Assembly: GCA_009760855.2 (NCBI GenBank)
Contig: WPIO01000052.1
Span: forward strand, 436,001-500,000
Source: Cristatella mucedo
Taxonomy: Eukaryota; Bryozoa; Phylactolaemata; Cristatellidae
Reading direction: 5' to 3'
DNA: 64,000 nucleotides
In this document: positions 45,896 through 56,761 of the stretch, one piece after another
Position numbering within the stretch: the first letter of the stretch is position 1
Layout of the letters: each line of letters starts with the position of its first letter
Made by a program: the position numbers and the translations under genes
The notes under the pieces: generated by a model
The model's database searches: none
What the model saw: the letters and a program-made list of their open reading frames with translations, nothing else
Told to the model about the DNA's origin: nothing

Positions 45896-46494
45896 ATGAA
45901 AGCAACAAATACATCGAATACTCTAGCTAGACTTCCACCAAATCCTCAAAGTAGAAACAAAGACTTATACGAGCCTAGTCAGAAGTGTGGTACGGGAGTT
46001 ATGTTTGACGTTAGTACGGATGATCAAATCCTAATGCAATTTTTTGGAGATTATGTCGTTTTATTAGGGAGAAATGCTTCTGGAGTATCTGCTTCAATTG
46101 GTGACACCCTAAGCTTCAATTCTAATGAACAGGTTCCGTTTGATCAATCAATGGTTGGAGGAACGCCTTATGAAGCCATTGAGAAGGATATGTACTTCTC
46201 TGGCACTTACAAAGCAAGGAACAAGATGAGTTTTCCTGACAACAAAGAGTGAAGTGGATTAGCAATTATTGCGATATAGTCAATCCCGAAATGAATTACG
46301 TTGAGTACCGGAAAGGATTTCTCAGGCAGTGTTCTTCGCTGTATATAATTGATATCGCTGATATAAACCTAGGTGATAAGGTTGAAATACTTCTGTCAAG
46401 CATTATGTTATTGCCAGCAAGAGGTGACATAGAAGCAATAAGTAGTTTCAGTATTTGGCTGTCAGACCAAATGGCATTTCTGTTAAGGTCGTGA
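45896..46494 (+). pseudogene. Virus-like island, ORF b (frameshifted)
   Basis: Two frames, 45,896-46,252 and 46,249-46,494, meet at a 4-base overlap (GTGA). They read as either two overlapping genes or one gene with a frameshift. The first part has FGDYVVLLGRNASGVSAS, and the second ends with YIIDIADINLGDKVEILLSS. I do not recognise a family. The gap from ORF a (45,596-45,895) has stops in all frames but looks like degraded coding sequence. Confidence 0.4.
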
Positions 46495-46647
46495 CTGATG
46501 TAATGGCCACCAAAGAAATATTTCACGATAGTATAGAAGAATGGGAAGCTATGCCAGAATTGGCCATGGCAAGATTATAGGAGGAAAGTAAGGCTCCGAT
46601 GTTCTTGATAAGGTTAATGGTGTCATTTGTAAGGTAGCTTCATAATT

Positions 46648-46972
46648 CTTAGGGGTGACTAATCTTGGTGTAAACATTGCTAACAAAGGCATTGAAATGC
46701 ATCAAGTACGTAAACTGATTGAGCTGCAAAGAAATAAAGAAAAGCTTGATTAGGAGTACGAATTGAAACAAGGAGAACTTGATGACAAACTTGAGGAAGA
46801 GAAGCGAGGGAAAGAACTTGATTACGAGCTGGAGAAGCGTAAGAAAGAAGAAGACTGTGAGCTTAAAATAAAGGAAATGGATCTTGAGATCAAGCGCTTT
46901 ATGCTTGAGAAGATGAAACCAAAGAAGAAGAGGAAAGCGAAAGTAGCTGAAGAAGAAGAAGTAGACGATTAG
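46648..46972 (+). pseudogene. Virus-like island, ORF c: coiled-coil protein with one internal stop
   Basis: One frame runs from VTNLGVNIANKGIEMHQV through a TAG at about 46,751-46,753 and on to 46,972. The rest is almost entirely charged heptad-like sequence (EKRGKELDYELEKRKKEE) with a basic KPKKKRKAK stretch and an acidic EEEEVDD end. It is predicted to be a long alpha-helical coil. The function is unknown, and such proteins occur in the structural-gene blocks of DNA viruses. Confidence 0.45.
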
Positions 46973-47229
46973 TTAGAAACCTGATTCTCCAAAGGCATGC
47001 AAATAAATTGAGAATTTCGTTAAAGAGAAATTCGTTAAGGAACCTGTGTTTGTCCCTGCGCCTGATCAGCGTGGAAGAACTGGTGGTTACGGAGGAGCAA
47101 TAAAAAATCAGGTGCCGGCCTATACATGCAAAGCAGAAAATAACTTGTGTATATGTACAGAGAAGTATGACTAGTGCTCCAATCGACACAATTCTAGAAC
47201 TCAGTGACTAAGTCTGCCAAGGTTTTCAA

Positions 47230-48540
47230 TCAGGAACCATCAATATCGCAAGTTCTACCAAACTAATGACATTGAGACCGATAACCTTGCTGACAGTCTT
47301 GTGACATTCACTGTACCAGGCGAGCAAGGTGTATGTTATGGGCTGTCTGATGGCTACCTCAATGAATGGTTCGCCGTAGTGCTGACGAGATTGAAAGCAT
47401 TTCGTTTTCACAAGGTACTGTCACAGTTTCTACACTGATGGTTCTGCTAACATATCCTAATGACTATAATAGAATAGAGGTACCAGCAACTGGATGGAAG
47501 AAAGACGAAGCTAGTTCAATCCATGATATGTATACAGGAATTGAAAGTTATAGCAGCCCTGCTTCTTCTGTCACAACTGCCTCAGACATTGGTTTTGCTC
47601 AGAAGAGAGGCCTAATAACAACCTTGTTGATACAAACGGAACTTGAAGCATTTCACTTCCTCTTATTGGGTTGTCCGGCTTCTTCGCAGATATGAATAGA
47701 TTGGTTATTTAACATTCTCTTCTCGCTTGAGCTATCAGGAATTTATGGTGAAGATAGGGATGCAATCATGACTGGAGCAGCAAATGGCATGACAACACGA
47801 GGAGTTGCAGGAGCCGCAGCCGCTGGAGTGGTGAATGCTTTCAAGACTACGCTGTGTAAAATGAGAATAATGGCTCCTTGTTGTACTTCTGCAATCAGCA
47901 TTGAAAGAGGATTAGCAGAGATCTCAAGTGAACGCGGAAAGAAGCTCCAACTAAACTACAGAGTAAGAAGATACGAAAATATAACAATGACTAGTATGAG
48001 CCAAGTCTTGAAACTCACAAGGAATCTATCAGTCCAGAACACGATTGACACAGTTAGATGGCTCACCGGTGCAGTACCAAACTATAACAAATATAACGAC
48101 TACACACAGAATCCTTGTACTTACAATCATGGTAACATTACGAATGTTGTGCTAGCAAATGGTTCTACTAAATATCTAGCTTTAGCTAGAATACTTATCC
48201 CAAAGACGGAAAGTGTTCAACAGAGTATCTAGATTTCACCCAGTTCAGGAAACTATTCCTGGGGCTGAATGAAGTTACTGAGCCTGTAGGCGTTACTTAT
48301 CCTGAATGTCTGACTATGTACCCAAATTCACGGAATTGACTTACAATAAAATGATCAGCCTCTCAGGAATACAACTAGACTTGACGTTGCTATTGAGTTC
48401 AATGAGCTTCTTCCTGCTGGAATAAATGCTATAGTTCATTACTTGACGATCTGTGAGAATACTGTAAGTTTACTTCTAATGGCAATGGAAGCCAGTTTAC
48501 TTACTAGAAAGGATCGTGGATTTATGACAATACAGGTACT
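47230..48540 (+). pseudogene. Virus-like island, ORF d: possible double-jelly-roll capsid relic
   Basis: The colinear coding signal is broken by a frameshift near 47,370, one TGA at 47,693-47,695, and a further frame change after 48,232. The middle segment (47,366-48,232 apart from the TGA) is 288 codons in one frame. The block SVQNTIDTVRWLTGAVPN followed by NPCTYNHGNITNVVLANGST recalls the W..(x)n..Np..Fdh.n..n..l.LN pattern near the C-terminal jelly roll of major capsid proteins of Polinton-like viruses. IEFNELLPAGINAIVHYL near 48,400 resembles their last strands. This is pattern recognition only. The copy is broken and not functional as it stands. Confidence 0.4.
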
Positions 48541-48542
48541 GA

Positions 48543-49223
48543 ATGACATTTCTTTACATGGTGTACGAGAAAAAGTTTGATTTTGTTCAAGGTTCGGAGG
48601 AATGGAAGAGGGCGATGAGTTTGAATATTTGTGGATCAGTTCTGTGCTTGGGGCAGGAATGGTATTTGGTGATCTCTGATTTTGAAACAGATGTAAACGC
48701 TTATCGAAAGCTAAAAATATATATTTCAAACAGCTCAAAAAAGACTTCCGTCTACGCTATTTGGCTTAGTGTTTGAATCAATTGCTGCTAAGTTCTTGGA
48801 GATTAAATTTAATACTAAGCTTGAAAGCGAAAATGATTGCTTTAGTAGCGACGGGGTTTACAGATATTCGCCTGATCAAATAATTGGAGGGTATACCTTG
48901 GTAGAGATTAAATTGTTGTGTAGCAGAGAAATAAAGGATGAAATAATTCCGAAACAGTATAATTTCAGTGTTTGCTTGGTTTACATTTGTTAGGATTAAG
49001 TGAGTGCCTTTACTGTGAATTTGAGATAATGGTGCCCGGATTGAACCGTGAAGATGTACCTAAAGATTATGTATCGGCTGGAAATATAAAAATTCCTACA
49101 GAGACAGAAATAGACATGCCGGTGAGATGCCGATTGTTTGTGTATCTGCTTAAGGACGAGAGGTATTATGATTTTGAGCTCGACTTGATTAAAAAGTATA
49201 GTAGATTCAATAACAAATTTTAA
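48543..49223 (+). pseudogene. Virus-like island, ORF e (three shifted frames)
   Basis: Frames at 48,543-48,776, 48,769-48,993 and 48,972-49,223 overlap slightly and look like one coding region with two frameshifts. Readable parts include EWYLVISDFETDVNAYRKL, YSPDQIIGGYTLVEIKLL and FEIMVPGLNREDVPKDYV. No family is recognised. Confidence 0.35.
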
Positions 49224-49251
49224 TCCTGAGTTTGATATCAAGTAGTTTATC

Positions 49252-49377
49252 ATGAGAACCCTACAACAAGTAGTGGAAGAAGAAGATTCTGGTAGGTTTG
49301 CAAGGATTGTTCCAATAGTTAGAGAAGTGCTTGATAAATCTAAATTTATAATAGCAAAGTATATAGATGAGTCGTGA
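49252..49377 (+). CDS. Virus-like island, ORF f: 41-residue small protein
   Basis: ATG to TGA, intact, acidic then amphipathic (MRTLQQVVEEEDSGRFARI.. ..YIDES). Its end overlaps the start of the next frame by 11 bases (ATGAGTCGTGA). This compact arrangement is typical of viral or prokaryotic genes and foreign to the surrounding host gene. The function is unknown. Confidence 0.4.
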   Translation: MRTLQQVVEEEDSGRFARIVPIVREVLDKSKFIIAKYIDES

Positions 49378-49620
49378 AGTAGATCTTAGTGCTTACGTTA
49401 AGAAATTCAATGGTTATTTGATGTCAGATCTTTCTGCAAATGGTAATAGGATGACGAATCTTGCTGATCCAGTTAATCCAAGTGATGCAGTTACGAAATC
49501 TTATGCTGATGCCATTTTTTTGTAACGGGAAACAGATCAATTGATTTCGAAGGTGTGACGGCTGTTAATGTGGCAGCTTGAGTAAATCCTACAGACGCCT
49601 CATCCAACGACGAGCTTCTG
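49367..49620 (+). pseudogene. Virus-like island, ORF g: tail-fibre-like repeat protein
   Basis: ATG at 49,367 gives MSREVDLSAYVKKFNG, then ANGNRMTNLADPVNPSDA and TKSYAD, the NLxxPxxxxDAxxKxYxD repeat seen in phage tail fibres and in fibre-like proteins of some eukaryotic virus-like elements. A stop falls at 49,523-49,525, right after a run of T. In the shifted frame the same repeat resumes (FEGVTAVNVAA.VNPTDASS), so a homopolymer frameshift is likely. A second stop lies within that part. Confidence 0.55.
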
Positions 49621-49849
49621 ATTTTGACGACAAATGCGGTCATGGAAATTAGCTTGCAGACCGGGGAAATTATGGTTACTCATCACTTGCTACAAGAAAG
49701 GCATCTTTTGCATCACTGTTGGATTTCCGATGGCGTTGCTCTTTTTGTAAGCTATTGGCTATCTGGCGTGTCATGCTTGCATGGTTGCGAGTATTTGCTG
49801 GTTTGCTTTAGATTCAATTAAAAACTATACTTTTCACAGAATAAACACA

Positions 49850-50234
49850 TTTCAACGGCTGCCAAAGGAGTAGTTAGAGTAAAGGTAGTTATGTATAAAA
49901 AAGAAAGAACTGCATAATTTTTCAATAAACTATAGATGATGCTGATTATTTCACATGAAGTTATGATGTGCAAATGAATATCAATGCTGATCTCATACTA
50001 AAAATGTATGCTCATCTATTTGACTTTCGACGTAATGATATTCTGTAAATGTTTAAGGAATTCTAAGAACAGCTAGTGCTTCTCGCTTGTGCACTAAATT
50101 CAGAATGAATGTAAAGTTATTGTGAATCTTCAAAGCTAGTAGCTGTTTGTATGCCGATGGTAGAAAAGTTCTATTCCTAAAGCTCTATATCTCATTAATA
50201 TTATTTTTTTCTAGAATTGCAGTGGGATTATACC
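49850..50234. other. Downstream flank of the island, nothing recognised
   Basis: AT-rich, no supported frame, and no terminal inverted repeat matching the left flank was seen by eye. Confidence 0.3.
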
Positions 50235-50375
50235 TGATTCGGTTGAATGGTTAAGGTGCTAGCCTCAATCAAGGTCAATGTGAAGGTATTTGATGATCGA
50301 GGTCGTGGGCTTCAGCCCCCATATGTGAAGCTCCTACCGTTATCTTAGAGTGCTATATAAATAAATTATGTTATA
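50235..50375 (+). mobile_element. SINE-2 copy
   Basis: GAATGGTTAAGGTGCTAGCC (A box), GAGGTCGTGGGCTTCAGCCCC (B box), then GTGAAGCTCCTACCGTTATC and TTAGAGTGCTATATAAATAA, the LINE-A-like tail. Confidence 0.65.
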
Positions 50376-51360
50376 TTTGTATATGACTGTAGCATGAGAA
50401 CATTAGTTACGAATAATATCGCTATTACTACTTATAGTGGCGACAGTGGAGAACGTTTTGCTTAGTGTGCTAAAAATAAGTTACATTGGTGACCGATAAG
50501 ACTGTGTCTTTGATTTAAGGCTAATGCTTAGCTAGAAATTGTAATGGCACTTGTTAATGTGCCAGCTGCTTTTTTGCAGTGCTCGATCATTCCATGTGCG
50601 TAAAGAACTGACCGTTTATGGGACTTCAGTCATAAATTGTTCCATGAATTATGCAACAAAAGTTGTGTCTGCCTATAGGTAGTGCTCTTGGCTACACGTC
50701 ATTAACTATTTTGATCTTAAAATCAAAGGGGTTAATGCAGTGACGATTATTTGCAAGAATTTGTCTATTGAGACGTGGCGAAACTTGGTCACTTTGAGCT
50801 AAAATGATGTCCTCGTTATTGACTATATGGAGGTGGTCATCCTGTGAGTAGTGTTTGTGTGCGTTTGTGTGTATGCGCGCGGGTGTATATGCATCTGTGC
50901 TACAAGTCATAAACATTTGACAGCTAGTCGTGGCAAATTATAGTAATGCTAGGTCGTTTGTATATTGCCCTACGATAACTAAGTCTATTCCCACCGACCA
51001 CTGTACAACCTGTTGCCAGAGAATCAATGACCTGGGGTTAATTACTTGCACAGTATACTGCTATTGCTTAGATAAGCTTGCAAAAGAAAAAAAATTATTC
51101 ACAATTATCGCAAGATGTTTCAGGATTGATGTAAATCTTTTTACATTCTAAATTAACAAATTGTGCCATTTACTTTAAACTACTTGATTAAACGTCATCC
51201 GCTAGTGCACGAGTTATATCGCGATGCTTTGAACGATTTAGTTTTTGCAGAAATTGAGCGATTGAAACGTATGAGCTTACCAAATAACATTTAGTCTCTA
51301 CGAAATCTTATAAACTAATTGTTATACCGACGCAAGAAAATAGTGGGATCTAAAAAAAAA
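50376..51360. other. Spacer with no recognised gene
   Basis: No coding exon or element recognised. A short GT-rich stretch lies near 50,850-50,890. Confidence 0.35.
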
Positions 51361-51363
51361 ATA

Positions 51364-51527
51364 CTAGCTGATTTAACAGCCTCTTTTTGTATAGCGACAG
51401 AAGAGCCTTTACGGCTATCACCGCCGCTTGCAGTGGCGATAAAGAATCGCCCACCGCAGGAATCGAACCCACGACCTCGGGACCGAGGTCGTGAAAGCAA
51501 CCGCCTTACCTAGTGTGCCATCACAGT
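51364..51527 (-). mobile_element. SINE-1, full copy
   Basis: The plus strand reads CTAGCTGATTTAACAGCCTC at the left and GGAATCGAACCCACGACC (B-box complement) plus CCGCCTTACCTAGTGTGCCA (A-box complement) at the right. It retains the perfect variable-arm palindrome. Very close to the 41,414 copy. Confidence 0.85.
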
Positions 51528-51534
51528 TCACCAA

Positions 51535-52030
51535 GATAAGAGTGAGTTACAGGTTTTGTTGTCGATTCCCTGCTTGATTTGAAGCCCGTGCAAGTTGCCC
51601 GGAAGTGGTGTAATGTAGCCGTTTCAGTGTGCGTCGCATACAAGCCTAGGAGGAATGTTGTGCTCCAACTATATTAATGTCATTTTGCTGGCAGGAATGC
51701 TAGCCCGCAATTAATTAACCATTGTGTAAATTATTCTAGACGAGATGCCGCAAATGCATGGGCCGACTTAGTCTGGGTATCCTTGTCTAATCAGACCAGA
51801 ATTTTTGCACTATTAGGTGGCTGAGAGTTTAGTGGAGAATCAACTGGGAGGAGAAGTAGTCGTCTAGAAAGACTGGTCTAGAGCACTAGACACTAGATTC
51901 CTTTCATTCGCTCTAGATGTACTGAGCAAGCTCATTTTTAGTTTGAGGCTTTCTAACTTTGGAATAACACTAGGTTTTCCCATGGCTGGTAAGCAGTTAG
52001 TATCGTTATTCCATTTGAGAAGGTTTGCTG
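51535..52030 (-). mobile_element. LINE family A, old internal fragment
   Basis: The plus strand is colinear with the family A thumb and preceding region (CTGCTTGATTTGAAGCCCG.., GACGAGATGCCGCAAATGCA, CTAGGTTTTCCCATGGCTGG). There is no 3' end. It lies beside a SINE-1 copy. Confidence 0.6.
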
Positions 52031-52037
52031 CCACTTC

Positions 52038-52870
52038 TTTAATAATAATAATAATAATTCACTTGATAAAGCGCCCTCAGAGAACTCAATCTCTCTCTAG
52101 GCGCTTGTGAATATCAGCTAGAATTTTTTGTGAATATCAGCTAGAATTAGCCACAAGAAAGTTCCGAAGGTACAGTTGTTTAATAATAATAATAATAATA
52201 AAGCACCCTCAGAGAACTCAATCTCTCTCTAGGCGCTTTACATTTGCTGCAAAATGAAATGCAATTGAATGGTAAGTAAAATCATTCTTGATAAACAAAC
52301 AAAATGAATAACATGGTTAGGGGTGACATGCACAGGGTCAGCATGCAAATGTGGTTAGTGGCAGCATGCACAGTGTCAGCATGCATAAGCACATGAACGA
52401 CGAATCACAGGGACCCACTAAATGCTGTCCTAAATAGGTGTGTTTTTAAGTTCTTTTTAAATGTGATCAGGTCAGGGGATGTTCTGACGCAGATCGGGAG
52501 GGAGTTCCAGGCTTTGGGAGCATACCAACTAAATGCACGGTCTCCAAAGGATTTGAGGTTTGTACGAGGTATTTGTAGACTGTTGGATTCCGAAAAGCGG
52601 GTGGTACGATGCTTGGCCTGATGGGGGAGTATATCTGACAGATAGGCTGGAGCCAAAGAATGAAGTGACCTAAAAGTGAGAGACAAAACCTCGAAGTCAA
52701 TCCGTTGCTTGACTGGTAGCCAGTGCAGGTCGGCGAGAAGTGGTGTAATGTGGCAACTGCGACGCTCACGACAGACAAGCCTAGCTGCGGAGTTTTGCAC
52801 CAGTTGCAATCGCCTGATCGCACATGCTGGTAGGCCAGTGAGCAGTGAGTTGCAGCGTTTAACATATGCA
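52038..52870 (-). mobile_element. LINE family A copies (one fragment, one longer copy)
   Basis: A 70-bp 3'-end fragment (52,038-52,107) is followed by a duplicated TTGTGAATATCAGCTAGAAT and then a longer copy (52,180-52,860). The longer copy has an AAT tail and a 134-aa open minus-strand frame (52,405-52,809, MQLVQNSAARLVCRERRSCH). It is near identical to 60,546-60,950, so both are recent. Confidence 0.8.
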
Positions 52871-52972
52871 TAGAAAATGAAAGCCTAGATTGTGTTTTGC
52901 CCTTACCTTGTCAATAGTCAGAGCGTAACTGGTGGAAGAAATGTGGATTTTTCACTCAAACATTATGCCTAG

Positions 52973-53327
52973 GTTGATGCAGAAGAGCCGGCGTTTGAAG
53001 TCGTGACTAACCGAGAGAAAACGACAGGACTTATATGCCTCAGTGGTGTCAGGGCGTTTGGATCATCCATTACTGGAATCTGGTATTACCGAAATATTTT
53101 GGTGCTGACGTTTGTTCACCATGTCGTATTTTACAACTGCGAGAAAAGTTGTGTTCTCACCAGTCTTCAGTTGGGCTGAGCAATTTTGATGAAGTCTCGA
53201 AGCAATGTGGTTGGCATCCGCAGTGGCCTCAGCCTAAGTTTTTTTGAAATCAACAACGGTGTTGGTGCTGCTGTAAGCAAGATCGGCGTCATCAAATTGC
53301 CAAGCACCAAAGACATGGCAGTGCTAT
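52973..53327 (+). pseudogene. Duplicate of host exon 9, with in-frame TGA
   Basis: The acceptor GCCTAG ends at 52972 and the donor GTACGT is at 53328. Phases (0 in, 1 out) match exon 9 at 21,845-22,190. Clear homology: NILVLTFVHHVVFYNCEK against NMLVLAFHQHVVFFNFEK, VVGIRSGLSLSFFEINN against IIGVQSGLAIHFFEVNN, and LPSTKDMAVL against LSSVKDTAAL. A TGA at 53,177-53,179 replaces the codon aligned with the R or P of MKRP, so a protein using this exon would be truncated unless the stop is bypassed or is a sequencing error. Confidence 0.75.
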
Positions 53328-53694
53328 GTACGTAGTGTATAGTGGTCGCACTGGTTCCAGAGAGCTATTATTTGCCGCACTGCTTGGTGTAAGCTTTCTC
53401 GCTCCATACCGATGCAGTTGCCTCTAGCCTCTAGTCATTCCTTAACGAGCATGAATATGTAGTCATCGTCATTTTTAGCATTTTCGCTACCATGCACAAC
53501 TTGATCTTTCCAGGGTGGAATGCAGGAAGCGTTCGTGATTTTCTCATGCAAAAACGGCTTCTTGTCCTATTTTATGTAGCCCTTTGTACATAATATATTT
53601 ACGAAAGTTGGTAAAGACTCGCCACCTGTACAATACAACCTGTGCAAGCCAACAGCACCAGTGATCGCCTGCACATAGCTTGAATATAATGTTA

Positions 53695-54222
53695 GTAATA
53701 ATAGTAATAACAATATGTATTACACCCTCTGATAACTAAATATCTTTCTGGGCACTTTAAGTATGCTGTAAAGGAATCATGTCAACATAGTCAGTGATAA
53801 CATGCACAGTATAAGCAGGCTAAGTACAGTTCACAAGCACCCAGTAATTTTTGTGAGGAACAAGAGCTTTATAGCTTCTTTCTAAATGCCATCAAGTCGG
53901 GGAATGTCGTGACGTCAGTCGGGAGTAAGTGCCAAGCTTTTGGAGCACCAGAACTAGATGCACGGTCTCCAAATGATTTGATGCTGGCTCTAGGTACAGC
54001 TAAACGAATTGAGTCCGAAAAAACGGTTTATACAATGCCTAGCCTGATGGGAAAGTAGTTGTGAGAGGTAAGGCTGAAACACTAAAATCGAGGGACCTAA
54101 AAGTGGTTGAGTGAAAATACCTATAAGCTGTGACCAATACCATAAGTCCATGGGCTGCTTGATGGGGAACTAGTGATGGTCGGTGAGAAGTATATTATAG
54201 TATAGTATATTATATAGTATAG

Positions 54223-54254
<32 letters not shown>

Positions 54255-55520
54255 AGTATAATTTGGAAGCTGCAACTCTCAGGTCAGACAAAAGCTGGCT
54301 GTAGAGTTTTGCACCAAATGTAAGCACCTGATTGCACAGGCCCGAATACCTGTAAGTAATGAGTTACAGAAGTCGAGATGGGATGTCACAAATTCATGGA
54401 TCAACTTCTATGCGATTTCAGTCTCTGCCCGAGTTTTCGAAATGCTACTCGGCTGAGAGTAGGCAGATTTGACTGTGGAGCTGATGTGGTCGTCTTGTGA
54501 AAGGTCACTTCAGAACGAGACATCTGGATTCCGTAAAGATGCTACAAGAGATGTGCTGGCAGAGCCGATTGTAAGTGATAGACTTTCCTACTTATAGTCG
54601 CACTTGTTTTTCTCATAAACACCAAGTTAGCTGCAGCATCATTTAATTTGCTAAAGTCGGCTGCCCCTTAACTGCCGATGTCAGCAATATATGCAGCAAT
54701 GGAATTGTGAGAGCTTGACAGGCTAGCAGGCTGGAAGGGATCAAAGCACAGTTACAGCTGTGCTTCGACTGTATAGAAATGGAAGCCTGGATTGTGCTTA
54801 GTTATAACATGGGCAAGAAGGAGAGTTTAAATGGTGAAATGAAGTGGATCCTGGGCACAGTGATACCCCTGTACTTAAGAGGCTCCTCGGATGCCCTTCT
54901 TTTGTTCACATCAGTACTTTGGAGTCTCCTGCTAAGATAGAACCTGAACCATTGCAGTGCATTGCCAGTGACGCCCAGGCGAGATGAGAGGAAGGGCTTG
55001 GTGAACAATGATATCAAATGCTGCCGAAACATCGAGCAAAAAATTCTGAGATTTTATCTGAGACTGCATTCCTGAGATAGTACACCCGAAACAATGTTGA
55101 CTTGATGGAGTGACTAGCTCTTAAACACTGACTTTAACATATTTACTATTTGCTGTAAGAGTTTAGCTGGTCTACCACTACTCGTTTTAGTTTATTTTTG
55201 ACGAATGGTAATCTGCTGACTGGTCAGGATTTGTTGAAGCTCGTGATATAAAGTATTTCCGTCAGGGTGAGTAGCATCACAACAGCACTTTTTGAAAGAA
55301 TCCGGGACAAGAAGTCAAGCTGAGGACATTGTTATTGCATTAGCTATACATTCTAGCAGTAGATCTATGCATCTCACAAGTAGGAAAGTGGACACTAGGC
55401 CTAGACTGGGAGATTAACTACATGGTGAGGACATTAGCAGCAGGCTTTAATGTGGACATAGAGGCACTGCTAGGGATTGAGGGAGATAAGTCTTGTGTGG
55501 ATGCTACTAAGGTAGAGGAG
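53695..55520 (-). mobile_element. LINE family A, long old copy
   Basis: The 3' end with an AATAATAGTAATAA tail is at about 53,695. The thumb region is at 54,150-54,420, RT core blocks are at 54,700-55,070 (minus-strand SSRLGVTGNALQWFRFYLSR), and the RT N-terminal block is at 55,290-55,500. It contains an expanded (TA)n(GA)n tract at 54,193-54,256. It is diverged and comparable in extent with the 15,025 copy but lacks the endonuclease. Confidence 0.7.
54193..54256. repeat. (TA)n/(GA)n microsatellite within LINE
   Basis: AT-rich TATAGTATA units, then ATATATATATATAGAGAGAGAGAGAGAG, grown inside the family A thumb-coding region. Confidence 0.85.
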
Positions 55521-55617
55521 CCCGTTAGGGATGCTGCTACCTAAGGAATGAACTCTCTTATCTTATCAATCTTGCTGATACAGCAACTAGAAAAGCAATC
55601 TACTAGATCACAACAAT

Positions 55618-55760
55618 GATCCCAGTGGTTAAGGTGCTTGCCGTGACCAAGGTCGGGCCGAGACCATGGGCCAGAGCCCCTAACGTATGAGAAGCGCCTG
55701 AATAGAGATTTTTTAAGTTCACTTAGGGTGCTATAAAAATGAATTATATAATTAAAAAAG
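55618..55760 (+). mobile_element. SINE-2, full copy
   Basis: CCAGTGGTTAAGGTGCTTGCC (A box), GGGCCAGAGCCCC (degenerate B box), GAGAAGCGCCTGAATAGAGAT, AAGTTCACTTAGGGTGCTAT and an ATGAATTATATAATTA tail. Confidence 0.75.
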
Positions 55761-56410
55761 AATGTTAAAACGCATATACTATCGCAGCATTTAGTTGGTT
55801 TACGGGATCCGTCCTTTATGTACATATGTGTGCTGATGCTGTGCATACTGCCACTAACCATTCTCAAATACATTTGCACTTGCATGAAGTACATGCAGCT
55901 TCTGGCACACTTAGCTATTTCTGAAGACTCTATTCAGTCACTTGGCTGAAGGGGTCTTGGGGCTCGGAGTGCATGCACTTAAAATCCTGTTCATCCACGG
56001 TTGCCGTAGTTCCATGGTTGCTTCATGCGAACGAGATAGTGTGTAGCTGTCACGATTTTCCAATGACTGCAGTCTCTAGGGCAACTCAATCAGGTAGTGA
56101 ATAAGAAAGCAAGATCATGCCGTTACTGATCAACCTCGGCCCTTTAGTACACCACAACCATTAAGTGCTTCTACTGTACAAGTGAATGCCTTTCACGGTC
56201 TCTGAGATCCATTTCTGAACAGCATGAACTATGTTGGGTTGAACTGATTGGTCATCTTGTGCTGAATCAATTTCATTGATTAGAAGCTTTATATGTTCAC
56301 ATATCAGGCATAGTGAATGGCAAGCAGTCTCATAACTACTGCTGACAGTGATCTCATGCTCTGAAAGTTGGATCATCAGTTGCAGTTCACATTGTCCCGA
56401 ATCATTGCAG
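55761..56410. other. Duplicate-gene intron, minor LINE traces
   Basis: 55,770-55,900 resembles a LINE-A 3' segment (AACGCATATACTATCGCAGC.., GTGCTGATGCTGTGCATACT). The rest holds nothing recognised. Confidence 0.4.
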
Positions 56411-56634
56411 CCTCCGATGGTCTCCATTGTCTGGTAGCTAAACTCCTAAAGATGCTGCATCTGTATAGGATATCGGATGTGACTGAAATAGCAGCCTATG
56501 CCTGCTACAGTGACATCGACTGTATAACACTGACAGGCGACTGTCAGCATGCTTTGATCGGAATGACCGACACTCGGCTTCTGTGTTTTCTCATAGTAGA
56601 CCACAAGTGTCCTGAGCATAAAGACCGTCATAAG
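56411..56634 (+). CDS. Duplicate of host exon 10
   Basis: The exon is 224 nt long, with acceptor ATTGCAG ending at 56410 and donor AAG|GTAAGA, and phase 1 in and 0 out, exactly as exon 10. The peptide SDGLHCLVAKLLKMLHLYRI.. ..MTDTRLLCFLIVDHKCPEH is open throughout, with conserved turn residues. Joined to the exon at 52,973 it would again give an LSSDG junction. Whether it is expressed is unknown, since the preceding duplicate exon has a stop. Confidence 0.75.
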
Positions 56635-56728
56635 GTAAGACAGCTTGAGCTGTCTGCACGATGCTATGACTCTCGCTCCATGTCTGATTTATGGTTTGCC
56701 ACAAGTTCTTACTCTTCCAGCACTCCAC

Positions 56729-56730
<2 letters not shown>

Positions 56731-56761
<31 letters not shown>

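Noticed and set aside
44900-49620. Bacterial or phage contamination as the source of the island
   Set aside because: The island sits in continuous sequence between host exons and its frames carry decay like an old insertion. It cannot be fully excluded without reads spanning both borders.
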